Of a stretch of DNA of 64,000 nucleotides, positions 26,156-37,034 are shown one piece after another. The DNA comes from Psilocybe azurescens. Its lineage: Eukaryota; Basidiomycota; Agaricomycetes; Agaricales; Agrocybaceae. The position numbers and the translations under genes are program-made. Below the pieces are notes generated by a model, which saw only the letters and a list, made by a program, of their open reading frames with translations, was not told the origin of the DNA and ran no database searches. The first letter of the stretch is position 1. Each line of letters starts with the position of its first letter. Where the stretch lies: contig JAJIRX010000570.1 in NCBI GenBank assembly GCA_023853785.1, forward strand, positions 558,001-622,000, in the 5' to 3' direction.

Positions 26156-26640
26156 AAAAATATGACAGACACAGTTTTACTTCAATGATTATGTGACATA
26201 TGAATTTTAGCATATGATAAGTAGGTTCTCTTCTGTTTTGTCAGTCTTTTCATTCAATCCTAACATGTACATATTTTCTTTTATCTTTTATCTTTGCTTT
26301 TGTTAAGCGATGGGTTTACATGCTGTGTTTTGTACAATATCCAGACAATTTTCAAGAAATGATATTTTATGTATACATCCATGTTAGAATCTGGGAATCA
26401 AATGGCTCTATTTCCATGATCCCATATGCTGAATGCACTGCTACAAGTATGTAGAATTTTTATATAAATTGAATTCTCTATTACAGTGTCAATTTAGTTA
26501 GTATAAAAGTATTTACATTGTTGTATGCTACACATTTACCTCCCAATCTCACAATTTTTATCTGTTTGCTTTGGTCTTTTCAACAATCCATCCACATCAA
26601 GTGCAATGTCAATAGTCAGAGTTTGAGTACTTTTAGATAA
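26116..26640. repeat. Copy of the HNH gene upstream flank
   Basis: This stretch is a diverged direct copy of 29589-29830, the region upstream of the HNH gene. Shared landmarks in the same order are GTGACATATxAATTTTAGCAT, GATAAGTAGG, TTTTGTxxxATxTCCAGACAA and ACATCAAGTGCAATGTCAATA. Together with the adjacent foldback it shows that a block carrying the HNH promoter and start was duplicated here. Confidence 0.75.
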
Positions 26641-27301
26641 TGGAAAAGATCATGTACAGTATATACAGTATGAAAAACAAAAGAACAGATACAACTATTA
26701 AAAAATTAGTAGAGAAAGTGAGTTACAGAAAGTTTAAAAAACAAGCCTGATTGCCATGCTACATAGTAACAATTGCGCAGTCTACCAATGTTCTCTTTGC
26801 CACTATATGACCTGAGATATGTAATCAAACATTTTTCTATTACGACAAGTCTTTTTCTTTTTCTTTTCTCTTCCTTTTTCTTTTCTCTTCCTTTTCTTTG
26901 TCATCCTTCACATCATTGATACATCATCGTATGTTCTGATGAACTTTGCTTTCCATGATATCTACGAAACTCTATGATATCCTTGATGGACTTTCACTTC
27001 TATCTTCTATGATACATCTTTTGATGAACGCTTGATCTGTTTCCTCTATTCTTATATACATCTGCTGATGAACATTCAAACTTGTTTCAACTTGCTGTAT
27101 GGTTCATAGTATTTATACCAGGAAGGATCCACTGTATTCTTTAGCTAGTTCTTGAGAATCCAACCTGCTTAACCTGCTCAACTCAAACTTGAACTTGTTC
27201 TTGTAAATGATTGGTGGTTAGATTACGCACACTGTGTGATTCTAACTTGAGATTGTAACATTTTCCTTGTACTATACAGCTACAATAATATATTGAAGCT
27301 A
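26641..27301. other. AT-rich spacer with polypyrimidine tract
   Basis: No gene. A CTTTTTCTTTTCTCTTCC-type tract occurs at about 26850-26900, followed by loosely repeated TGATACATC/CTATGATATC/TGATGAACxTTG phrases (26925-27075). Confidence 0.4.
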
Positions 27302-27955
27302 CAGTGGCAAGCAAAAGTATTGCACACACCTAGATAGATGTGAATCTTGACACCCACTGGGTCAATTCACAAAGTGTAAAACCTTCTTGTAGCTTAAAAT
27401 ATTATATATCAATATGAAAAGAGTCTATAATAAAAATTTTCAAATTGCATCCCTGGGAGAGGAATCTACAAAAAGTAGGTTTTCATCTTTGGAAGGAGCT
27501 GTCAGAAAAATCTGAAATATTTAGGGACATAGTACTTATGAATTTGAAGAATATATTTCTGTACTTTATAAATAAATAGAGAGGTTCTTGAGATAATGAG
27601 CCTCAAAGTTGGTAATTTAATGCAATGAGTGCAGTTATTGCACTAAATTGCTAACTTTGTGGCTCATTATCTCAAGAACCACTCTGTCAATTTATAAAAT
27701 ACAAAAATATGTTGTTCAGATTCATAAGTACTATGTCCCTAAATATTTTCTGATTTTCTGATAGCTCCTTCCAAAGGTGAAAAATCTACTTTTTGTAGAT
27801 TCCCTCTCAAGAATGCAATTTAAAAAATTATACTCTTTTCACATTGATACATAATATCCTAGGCTAAAAGACTCTTTTTTCCACTTTGTGAATTGACCAG
27901 TGGTTGTCAAGATTCATGTCTATTTAGGTGTGTGCAATACTTTTGCTCACCATTG
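27302..27955. mobile_element. Foldback MITE, Tc1/mariner type (TA target duplication)
   Basis: The element is almost entirely palindromic. The left end CAGTGGCAAGCAAAAGTATT mirrors the right end, whose reverse complement is CAATGGTGAGCAAAAGTATT. Similarity continues inward (GCACACACCTA, TGTCAATTCAC, GACATAGTACTTATGAAT, GAGATAATGAG) to a centre near 27630. It is flanked by TA on both sides (27300-27301 and 27956-27957), the mariner target duplication. There is no coding capacity. An autonomous relative must have supplied transposase. Confidence 0.9.
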
Positions 27956-28394
27956 TATATCCCAGATGCTCCTTCTATTACTGGCCTGGTTACCATTATT
28001 ATTAGTGCATCAACACTAGCTTTCTGGGCTGTGTTTTTCTGGAGATCTTTCTTCATGAGAAATATATTTCTCAAAAGAGAAATGATGATGGTGAGATTCC
28101 TGACCCAAAATGCAATACAAGGAGATGTGTAAAAAAAAGTCAAAGAATCTGGGAGTTAGTATTTCATCATATAGATTTAAAACAGTTTTACCACTAGTTC
28201 AACATTAGATTACAGAGATACGTAGAAGTAATAAAAGTGTACATTGCTTTTAACTCAGTTATGTCTGGTTAAAGGTACTGAAGAATATACAGAATGTATA
28301 AGCACTACTTAAGCAGTAACTCTATATCTAGCTGCCTGTAGTTCAAAAATGGCATGTTCCAATGTATTTGCAGAGACACCATTTAGGTTAAGGG
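27956..28394. other. AT-rich spacer downstream of the HNH gene
   Basis: No recognisable gene. Only short frames are present. Confidence 0.4.
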
Positions 28395-29588
28395 TCATAG
28401 CTCCTCCATGTCTTGGTAGTGCTTATTGATACATGCAGCTGCTCCTGATAATTGAGCCACTTTGGCACATGCAGCATGAATAGCCAGATAAGTTGGTGAT
28501 GGAACTGGAAGATTCTCCAAATCAGATGTTGTGAAGGTGACAAATTCTGGATAGCCACGCAAAAAAGCCTGGAAAGTGTGATTCAAGCATGTATCTGTTC
28601 AGTTTGTTCTAAAAAATATCATCATATGTTAGATAGTAGTCAAATGGCTAGACTAAGGAGAACACACTGTTGCAACAAACCAGATATCCAATTTATTAAA
28701 ATAAATATGAAATTGAGGAGTCAAAGTCATCACATTTTCCAAGCGGTGGACTTTGGAACCATTTAATTCATTGGGAAGATTTTCATACCCAAAGTGGTGT
28801 ATAATTGCCCACAGTATGGAAGCATACTCCTGCTATATGTAGATAAATGTCATCACAAGTTAAGGGATAAGGGTAAAAAGAAACATACTTTGGCTGAGCC
28901 TGGTTCAATAGATGAGTTGGTGGATGCAGGAAATATGTGTGCACACTGTGTGGAGCCCAGCCTGGCATTGGGATCTGACTCATATATTGCCCTCAACTCT
29001 TGGATTGTTCCTACTGAGGATGCATCATATGCCCCAGTCACAACACAATGATATCTATCTCTTATAAGGGCCTGATGAAAAATCAATGAGCAATGACATG
29101 TGGAAAGAGATATGATAACAGACATAAGCTTTGGCCTGAGCATAGGATTGAGGGGCCTCCTGCAAGGTCACATTGATCATGTCTTGTATAGTGTCAAATG
29201 AGGAAGGAGATGCATCATCAGGAGGTGTTGGTGTGAGACACTTATTTGGTCGAACTGGTGGTTGTGTCAGATGGTAATTGCACAAGTAGGTTTGGGAACA
29301 TACAGGCCATGATATAATGATCATAATACATCTGACCAAGAGCAAGAATAGTGGAATTGTCATGGCATGAGTTGATCTCTTGGGTGATGTTGTCCAAGCC
29401 TATCTCTGTTGGTACATGGTGTATAAGATAGCCAAGAATCCGAATGTAAATCAAATTTTCCCAATGTCATCACCATTGTTGAGAGCAAGTTGAAGAGAGT
29501 CCTCAAGTTTCAAGCACATATCATATGCACTCACAACATGGGGAAGATGTTGAAATCTTTGAGGAAGTTTGTGTGGCAGAGAAGTCAT
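28395..29588 (-). CDS. HNH-type nuclease domain protein (Agaricomycete family)
   Basis: This belongs to an expanded basidiomycete family with an HNH endonuclease-like core (HNH_2 type). DNA cleavage is inferred from the domain and no biological role is known. The start at 29588 gives MTSLPHKLPQRFQHLPHVV, then LIYIRILGYLIHHVPTEIGL and ALGQMYYDHYI. The core reads QALIRDRYHCVVTGAYDASS, LGSTQCAHIFPASTNSSIEP, ILWAIIHHFGYENL and LNGSKVHRLENVMTLTPQFH, so the Cys/His and H..EN residues are kept. The C-terminus is LPVPSPTYLAIHAACAKVAQ with stop at 28395. Introns are about 29243-29290, 29060-29110, 28834-28890 and 28565-28667. One base is missing near CCC 29460-29462. Exons lie in CpG-poor DNA among transposons, yet the frame is otherwise intact. 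Confidence 0.75.
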
Positions 29589-30105
29589 GTTTGTGGATTG
29601 TGGTCAAGGGAGAACAATGGTCTCAGCCAAGGATATGACAGAGTTTTACTTTGTGACATATTAATTTTAGCATGTGATAAGTAGGCTCCCTTCTGTTTCA
29701 TTAATCTTTCATACATATTGCTGTTGTTGAGCCATGGTTTTATGTGGTGTGTTTTGTATGATGTCCAGACAAAAATTCAAAAAGTCATCTTATTCATCCA
29801 TACACATCAAGTGCAATGTCAATAACCAGAATCTGAGAACTCTCGGATTGATATTTATATACTTTTGGATAATGGAGAAGGTCATGTATGCAAGATAAAA
29901 GAACAGATACAATTATTGCAAAAACGACGAGCAAGTAAGAAAAAGAAAAAACTCGGAGGAAAGTACGTTTACAAAAAAGTTTGACAGGACAAAAGCAACA
30001 TTTAAACTTGAACTCGAAGTCGAAGAGAAAGTGAAAGAAAAAGAAAGAAAGAAAAATATGGTAGCAAGGGCGATTACAACGACGACGACAATTTTGACCC
30101 ATGAA
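29589..30105. other. HNH upstream region and spacer to the FACT remnant
   Basis: 29589-29830 repeats the sequence at 26116-26640 (see there) and probably carries the HNH promoter. From about 29930 the base composition returns to CpG-containing gene-type DNA, 3' of the Pob3 remnant. No gene otherwise. Confidence 0.5.
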
Positions 30106-32525
30106 CTAATCCGTTTTCTTCAGCTTCTTCTTAGGAGCCTCCGCCTCCGCCTCTGTGTCCTTCTTCTTCGCCTTGGGCTTAGGCTTGGGCCTGGGCTTGT
30201 CCACGTCTATCGCATCGCTGTTCCCCACCCGCAGCGCCAGAACCCAGAACCCTTGGGCTTTGGCTTTGGCTTCTCCTCGCCATTAACGTCCATAGGCTCG
30301 TCTCCGTCTTCTTTCTTCGCAGCCGTAGTCGCAGTCGCAGCTTTGGGCTTGGGCTTCGGACGCGGTTCCTCTTTCTCTTTCTCTTGTCGTCGTCTTCGGC
30401 ATCGCTCCCATTCGCGTCAGCTTTAGCAGGTGCGGCGGCGGCCTTCTTCTTGACGACCTTCTTCGGGGTACCGCCTTCCGAGGGATCGTCGGCGGCCTTT
30501 GATTTCCCTTTCCCAGCAGCGGGCGTGGTTTTGGATTTGGATTTGGTCTTGTTCTTGGGTTTGCCGGCGAGCATCATGTCGCCGCTCGCGTCCGATGCGG
30601 TCTGTGCGCCCGACCCGTCGGATGAGTCGGAGTCGGACGCTTGGAAGTCCTCTGCGCGAGAGAAGAGAAAACGTGGAGTTTTAGTGTACAGCTTTACAAT
30701 ATAGTATACCACGAAAAAAAAAGTAAAAAAAGAAAAGAAAAGAAAAAATAGAACAGCAGACAAGAAAAAGAAAACCACTGACCATCCTCCGAACTATCAT
30801 CATCCGCGCCCCCGCCCCCACCCACCCGCCTTGACCGCTGTCTGCCGCGCCTTCCTGCTCCTACCCCTATCCCCCTCCTCATCCGTGCTCACCACTCTGC
30901 ATATCCTCATCCTCATCATCCTCATCATCCACCACCGCCTTCATCAGAAAATCCGCATCCCTTAAATACACCTCGGTGATCTCATGCTCCTTGTTAATCG
31001 ACGTGAATAGGTACTCGGGCCCGCCGGCCTTGGTCGTGGTCTTGATGTCGAACATGCGCCCCGCGGTGCTGGCGGCGGCGGACGATCCAACGCGCGAGAA
31101 GGTGACTTGCTGGATGTCGGCGAGCTCGATGAGCAGCGGCTGTTTGGAGAAGAAGAAGCTGTAGCGTTCGAGCATGAAGAGGTCGCCTTAGATGGCTTTG
31201 AGGTTGGCTTTGAACCCTGGGTGGCCGTCCCGGCTGCGGTGCGAGTGTGTGTGTTAGATTGATTCTGGGTGTGGTTTGGCAGACGACGATGATGGCTTAC
31301 CTCTGGAAGCTGCCCGACCCGATAATCTTCTTCCCGGCTAGGGCGCGGAACACGCTCGACACGATCTCGTACGACGTACGTGGGGTCTTCGTAGTTCTTC
31401 TTGAGTTTGCCGTCGTATTTCGCGAGGTCCTTCCTGTGTGATTGAGGGTAGTCAGTATCAGGTGGAAAGCTGAAGCAGGAGGATGGATGGATGGATGGAT
31501 GGAAGGTGAAGCAGAGTGATGGAATAGTAAAGGACGATAGAAAGGCAGAAAACATATCAGGAATACCGAAAAAGGTGGAAATCAAGGATGGTAAGGTGTA
31601 TGATAAAATCAGAATTGCAAAAGTAAACGATAGAAAGATAGATGACGAAGAAAAAACAATGGAGTGGAAAGAAATATCAAGAGAAAAACGAAAACCGAAC
31701 AACGAAAGGAAAGAAAGAACACATACTCGCTCATATTCAGCTCAGCCGTGATCTCCTCCTCTCTCGTGAACTGCATGACGAGGTACTGGTACAGCGTCTG
31801 GCCCTGTCGGATCGGCGTGCTCAAACCCAACTACACCATAGCCACTATATTAGCGTTACATTCCCCACAAAAAAAACCAAGATTCACTATAAACAGCACC
31901 TGCTGATCATCCTTCGGCAGCAAAAACAGCCGCGCCACGCTCTGATACAGCACCTTGTAATCATACGTCTTGCCCCTTAGCCGCAGGAACTCGGGGAACA
32001 TGTCCATGTCGTAACGCCCGCGCGGTGTGAGGACCAGGATCTCGTCGAACGAGAAGATCAGGTCGCCCGTGTTCTGACGGATGGACGCGCGCTCTTTGAT
32101 GGCGTCGTGGAAGACCTACGCGGTGGATATCTCCTCTTCGTCGTCGTCGTCGTTGTCGGAGTGGACGTCGATGTTAGCGTTGTCTTCGGCGTCGGATTTG
32201 TCGAACCCATTGAGCTTGGTGATCGTTCCCGGGACGAAGAATCGGATCTCCGTGGGCTCGTCGCCCAGCTGTTTGGATTTCTGGGTAGGGTTGAAGCCGG
32301 AGGCGGCGGGTGTGAGATTGGAGAGGTCGAGCGAAACTTCGGTTTTGCGGCCATGTTGCAGCATCTTCGCGAGCTTGTCGTGATCCTATACGATGCGATA
32401 CCATACGATGCCCGCAATCAGCTAAAACAAAAATGACGGGATGCATATCCATGCACGCACCTCTCGCGCAAAGCCATCATAGTTCTCCTTCTTATGGTCC
32501 TTCAAGCCGGCGTTCGCTTCTCAAT
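30106..32525 (-). pseudogene. POB3: FACT complex subunit Pob3/SSRP1, 5'-truncated and interrupted
   Basis: This is a histone-chaperone subunit remnant; intact Pob3 pairs with Spt16 to reorganise nucleosomes. Reading the minus strand from 32508: GLKDHKKENYDGFARE, DHDKLAKMLQHGRKTEVSLD, EPTEIRFFVPGTITKLNG, ILVLTPRGRYDMDMFPEFLR, LFLLPKDDQQ, GLSTPIRQGQTLYQYLVMQF, ELADIQQVTFSRVG, an acidic stretch and a Lys-rich end (PKKKLKKTD, stop 30106-30108). The first roughly 90 residues are absent. Two stops replace glutamines expected in the family: one before VFHDAIKERASI (near 32115) and one before GDLFMLERYSFF (near 31190). Both are explained by C-to-T in a CpA context on the coding strand. The acidic tail is also out of frame. 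A functional copy should exist elsewhere, because Pob3 is normally essential. Confidence 0.82.
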
Positions 32526-32592
32526 ATCCTTGTACCTCCACTTTACTTTCGTTCAAATCAACACCGAACTCCTCAATCTCAATTCTTTCTAG

Positions 32593-33345
32593 TCATTGAT
32601 GCTGAAGTCCGCTACGCTGTCCGCCACGAATATGCGCAGGCCGCCATCGACGTCCTCGCCGGGCGCACACGTCTCTCTTTCTTCAACGCCCGCGCTGCAC
32701 TCGACGCCCTCCCCATTGTCGTCGACATCATGGCCCAAGAGCTCAACTGGACGTATGCACAACTCGAATAGCAGATTGATAATGCGATGAAGTTCCTGAG
32801 CAGCATGGGCATACAAGCCCGAGCCGATTCCCCAAGGCAGGCAGGAGAACCTCACCCGATCGTTGAGGAAGGCAGGTGCGGGCGTGTGGATCTGTTTAGG
32901 GCCGTGCCTGACACGCGCGAGAGCTTTGGGTCAGGCAGGTCGAAGTTCGAGGCGGGCGAGGTCGCTGCTCTCAGTAGTGCGTTCAACAGTCGCACCAGGC
33001 CTGCGGAGGATGGATAGGATAAGATCAAGGCGGAGGAAATCTTGGAGGTGTTGAAGCTTGTGCCCAGTTATTCGGAGGTCAGCAAGATCTCGAAGAAGGA
33101 GCTTAATTATGTCCTTGATAAAGCTAGCATGCATGGACAATCTGAATTCAACTTCGATGAATTTATCAAGGTGAGTTTTTCCCTCATTTTCCTCTTTTTG
33201 TGGATGTATGTTAAATGTGCTCACGTATTCTTTATCAGATCTCTGGCAATCTAAAAAAAGTCTTGGTTGCACCTTCTCCCAGGAAGCATGGAAGCCGTTT
33301 GAGCGTACCCGTGGAGCAGAGGGTGACCAGCAATTCCTTCGCAAC
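32593..33345 (+). pseudogene. GUT2: FAD-dependent glycerol-3-phosphate dehydrogenase, C-terminal remnant
   Basis: This is the C-terminal part of the mitochondrial FAD enzyme that oxidises glycerol-3-phosphate to DHAP. It starts right after an apparent 3' splice site (TTTCTAG ending 32592): DAEVRYAVRHEYAQAAIDVL, RTRLSFFNARAALDALPIVV, IMAQELNWTYAQLE. An EF-hand-like tail as in basidiomycete and animal enzymes follows: SKFEAGEVAALSSAF, EEILEVLKLVPSYSEVSK, SEFNFDEFIK, with an intron from about 33171 to 33238. Two in-frame TAG stops (near 32769 and 33015) interrupt it. The N-terminal FAD domain (about 550 residues) is missing. A hAT element is inserted at 33346; the reading frame can be followed into the other side of the target duplication at 37027. 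Confidence 0.8.
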
Positions 33346-36300
33346 TAGGGACTAACTCGGATCTATCCGGGTAGTATCCGTATCCGAACCGCGGATATTT
33401 GCCAAATACGGTTCGGATACGGCTCGGATACACTAATCCGTTTAAGACCCGTGCCCCAAGGGGGTAGCAGCGGCGGCTTGGCAGCGGCTTGGCGGCGGCG
33501 ACATGTTAGTAAAGTAGTTCATGGATTAAATTCCATCCCCTATAGCCAATTATTGTCCGTTTTGCTCATATTTGGGTGCATTGGAAAGAGAAAGAGCAGT
33601 AGAATTTAAATATAGCAAAATATAAGCCAAAATAGTTATAATTTTTACACAGTGAAGGTGACAAGGTTCAATTTACATTCTTGCTGATAGTTATTTTCAA
33701 TCTTCACCTTCTGACCTCATCCTCAGCTTTACCCATTCAGTCACTTCTGAGAGCTTCGGAAAAATAGGGGTCTTAGCCCATGAACCCAATGCCATACGAG
33801 CTTTGAATGTTTGAGAGCTCATATTATGTTGCATGTGATTGACTTGACGACGGCCAGTCGAAAATGCTCTTTCAGCATCCACAGATGTTGCTGTTGTTTA
33901 ATGGTCAGTTTAATATTTCTAATAGAAGTTTGAATAAAAACCTGGTGCAGAACAGAAGTCTTGTCCCATTTTAGCAAGAAGTGGGCGATTCTTGCTTGCA
34001 TTAAACCAATACTTCATGTAGCCACCAGCTTCTTCAATTACATTTGATGGAATTGGATCATCCTCAAGGTAAGTTTGAATGTGATCCTCAGGGTATTGAT
34101 TTAATGTTTTTGATCTTCGGGTACCTTGATTCTCTGGAGCAGCCCATTTCGACTCGTCCTAATAGAGCATTAATTAATAATAGGATGCACAAAAATATAT
34201 GAAAATTACTTTGTTTCTCCTTTGCTTTGGAGCACGAACATTAGCTTCCTCAACAGCATATGTTGTTTGCCATCGATTTAAAACTAGTTTCTTGATGGTC
34301 TTCAACTTCTTTGCATCAATTTCTTTTCGCTTTTTAGCCAAATAAGCTTGCGGTCAGGGCACATCACTGTAATTTGATTAACTGTGTGTAGATGAAAGAA
34401 TAAGAAAAGATCTCATACCGATTGATATAACATAAATTTCACAATCCCAAGTCAGATCCATATATTTGTCAATAAGTAGAACAGCAGCATGTGCAGCAAT
34501 CCGAATAACTGCAGGAGTTTCTTGAACCAGTGAACCAGGATCAGAAATGTCGGAATCAGAGTCAGAATCAGGTGTTGGAATATTTTGGGGCTTGTCCTCA
34601 ACAGCAGCAACTAAGCTGTCACGCACGCGATATAGCATAGGAAGGGCATCAACAATAAGAGGAACCTCAGCTTTAGAAAATAGGAGTGTAACATCCTTGA
34701 AAAGCTATAAAAAATATAACAAGGTGATTTAAAATATATAAAATCAGTGACGTTAAATAACTCACCTTCAGGACCTCTTGTACATCACTTGCAAGTTGCC
34801 ACTGCTTCTCAGAAAGATGATATGCCTTCAACTTGTTTTCAGACACTGCTGTCAGGGACTGAACAATACTTTTAAAATGCAAATGAGCTGCAAGACAATC
34901 AAAGTCGGTGTTCCATCGGGTTGCAACACGCCTATCCAGAGCTCGCTTGTTAGATTGTTGATTTGGATCCTGGTCAATGAGATGCTGAAATTTCTCATTG
35001 AGGGTTGTATTATCATGGACCCGGCGTGCAAGCCCAGAGACCTAAAAAATATATTAGAAAGCAACAGGCCAATTTTAAATAGAAACATTACTGCAGGAAA
35101 AAGCTGGAGTGCCATTTTTCCTCTTCTGAACTCATCATTACCCCTTTCCTACCCATTTCCTCTATTGCAATATCACGCAAAGATCTTACCACAGCATTAT
35201 CATGAGCCACCTGACCATCATCTCCACCATCATCCTCTGCATCTACCACTGCCTCCTCTATTGCAGCAATATCCTGATCCTCTGTTTCTCCATCCCCTTC
35301 ATCAAGAATATATTCTTCATCATCACTACCTTCCAAAGTAACTTTCACAGACTTCTTGAGTTTGGGCTTTTGAAAAAAATGATATGAAGATCTGCAAAAT
35401 ATAATTTAAATTAATTCTAAACTAAAAGAGAAGAGAAATATTAATACCTTTGCAATCAAATTGAATATATGTGCTAAACACCGAAGACGAGCATCCATAC
35501 CCGGAAAGTCAGGCAGAAATTCAGGAAGAATTTGAGCAAGCTTGTTGCAGTTGGAAGCATTGTCCATGCAAATTCCAAACAGCTATCAACAATGTTCTGA
35601 GCAATTTGAAAAAAATTATCTTGCTTATTTGCTTACTTTTTGTCAAGGCCAAAACGTTTTACACAATCAGCAGTCACAGCTGCTAAATAACGTCCATCAT
35701 GTTTTCGAGTTAACCTATTTTATCAACTTAATCAGCATTCAAAAGTGAATGTAAAAATTGTGCAAAGATACCGTATAAATTCAAGAATGGCACGATGGAT
35801 TATTCCTTGATCAAACCAGACTACAACCAACCCAAGGTATGATGAGACCAAAGGTGAGGTCCAGCCATCAAGCACAAGATAGACAATGTTATTAATTTGC
35901 TAAGAAACAGTTCAGTCACAAATTTGAAATTACCCAGAATTTGGAATTACCATAAAATAATTTCGTACTTCAATTGCTGCTTGTTCATAAATGTGAAGAA
36001 GATCGCGCTGAACAGTTACTGGATGTGGAACACTGGTTCCTGGTCGAAGCATCTCAATTTCAGCAAGATAATCCTCATCCAAGATTATATTGAATGGACG
36101 AGCATCCTTGGCACAACGCAAAGCAATAAGAGCACGGTGAGCAGCTTGCGAGTAGGGGATAGAAGCAGCAACAGGCTTATCACGTAATTTTCCCTGCTTT
36201 TTCAGACAAATATCCATACTCTTCTGTAGATTGCTTGTACCATCTCCAGTTTTCATTCGTAGTCGTGTAAAAATACTGGCATGGTGCTCAGGATGAGTTT

Positions 36301-37026
36301 TGCATTTGAAAACATACGTCATTGAGACGGGTTTCCCAAATTTGTCAAAATTTCGCTGCAGCGAAACATTGAAATGATCGTAAACCGGAGAACGCCAGGA
36401 CAGAATTGCCGCATCTCATAAATAATATATTAGCTCATTTACATATTATAATAATTAAACCACACACCAAGAATGTCATCATCAGACATTCCCCAGACTT
36501 GAAGATCGGTTTGGCGGTTAATAGCTGGTGCATTATGTCTCCGCTTGATTGGTGAGACAATAATTGGAATAATTTTTTAGGACCTTGGCTCTCGCTCTCA
36601 TCACTTGATGTGCTTGAAGGTTCAGGAAATTCCTCTCCAGGAGATGCAGAGTGTGGTCCAGGCCGTGTAGGAGTCACTGGGGGACCAGGTTGGATAGGAA
36701 AGATATTTGTCCTCTTGCTGGCACCATCTCTGGCAGCAGGGACAGCAGTAGGGATGGCTGGATGGCCACCCTTTCGAGGTGGCATAACGATGCAGGGTCA
36801 AGGGAAGGGAAGCCCAACACAGAGCAGACTCTCATATTATCTGACAGCGGAGAAACCATGATTTTGATTGATTGATGTCGGAGCTTTAAACTACGTCTAA
36901 ATATGGCGGATTATCCGTAGTATCCAGCGGTTCTGCCTATACATATCCACGGATACTTAAAAATAGTATCCGGTTACTACGGTGCATGGGTAGTAACCGG
37001 ATTTGCCTAATCCGTGTTAGTCCCTA
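33346..37026 (-). mobile_element. hAT-superfamily DNA transposon, complete with 8-bp TSD
   Basis: The termini are inverted: the left end TAGGGACTAACTCGGAT matches the reverse complement of the right end, TAGGGACTAACACGGAT (16 of 17). The direct 8-bp flanks TTCGCAAC at 33338-33345 and 37027-37034 are identical, the hAT signature. Subterminal regions carry many GTATCCG/CGGATAC motifs, likely transposase-binding sites. At 3,681 bp it holds one multi-exon transposase gene on the minus strand. The target site lies in the 3' part of the GUT2 remnant. Confidence 0.95.
33697..36785 (-). CDS. hAT transposase with BED finger and C-terminal dimerisation domain
   Basis: This is the cut-and-paste transposase of the surrounding element. 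The start at 36785 gives MPPRKGGHPAIPTAV and a Pro/Ser-rich leader. A BED-like zinc finger follows (VYDHFNVSLQRNF, YVFKCKTHPEHHASIF). The RNaseH-like core includes YLVLDGWTSPLVSSYLGLVV, ITADC-type AAVTADCVKRFGL, ICMDNASNCNKLAQILPEFL, RLRCLAHIFNLIAK and an acidic insert. Next are RRVATRWNTDFDCLAAHLHF and the C-terminal SVDAERAFSTGRRQVNHMQH hAT dimerisation motif, with stop at 33697. Introns are short and many. One missing base is suspected near 34340-34350 (KLxLAKKRKEIDAKKL). It is otherwise almost free of stops, so the insertion is fairly young. Confidence 0.85.
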
Positions 37027-37034
37027 TTCGCAAC

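Noticed and set aside
30384..30704. Plus-strand ORF of 106 codons (Ala/Ser-rich)
   Set aside because: It is antisense to the Lys/Ala-rich tail of the Pob3 remnant.
32081..32436. Plus-strand ORFs of 100-109 codons
   Set aside because: Antisense to conserved Pob3 sequence (KMLQHGRKTEVSLD and EPTEIRFFVPGTITKLNG).
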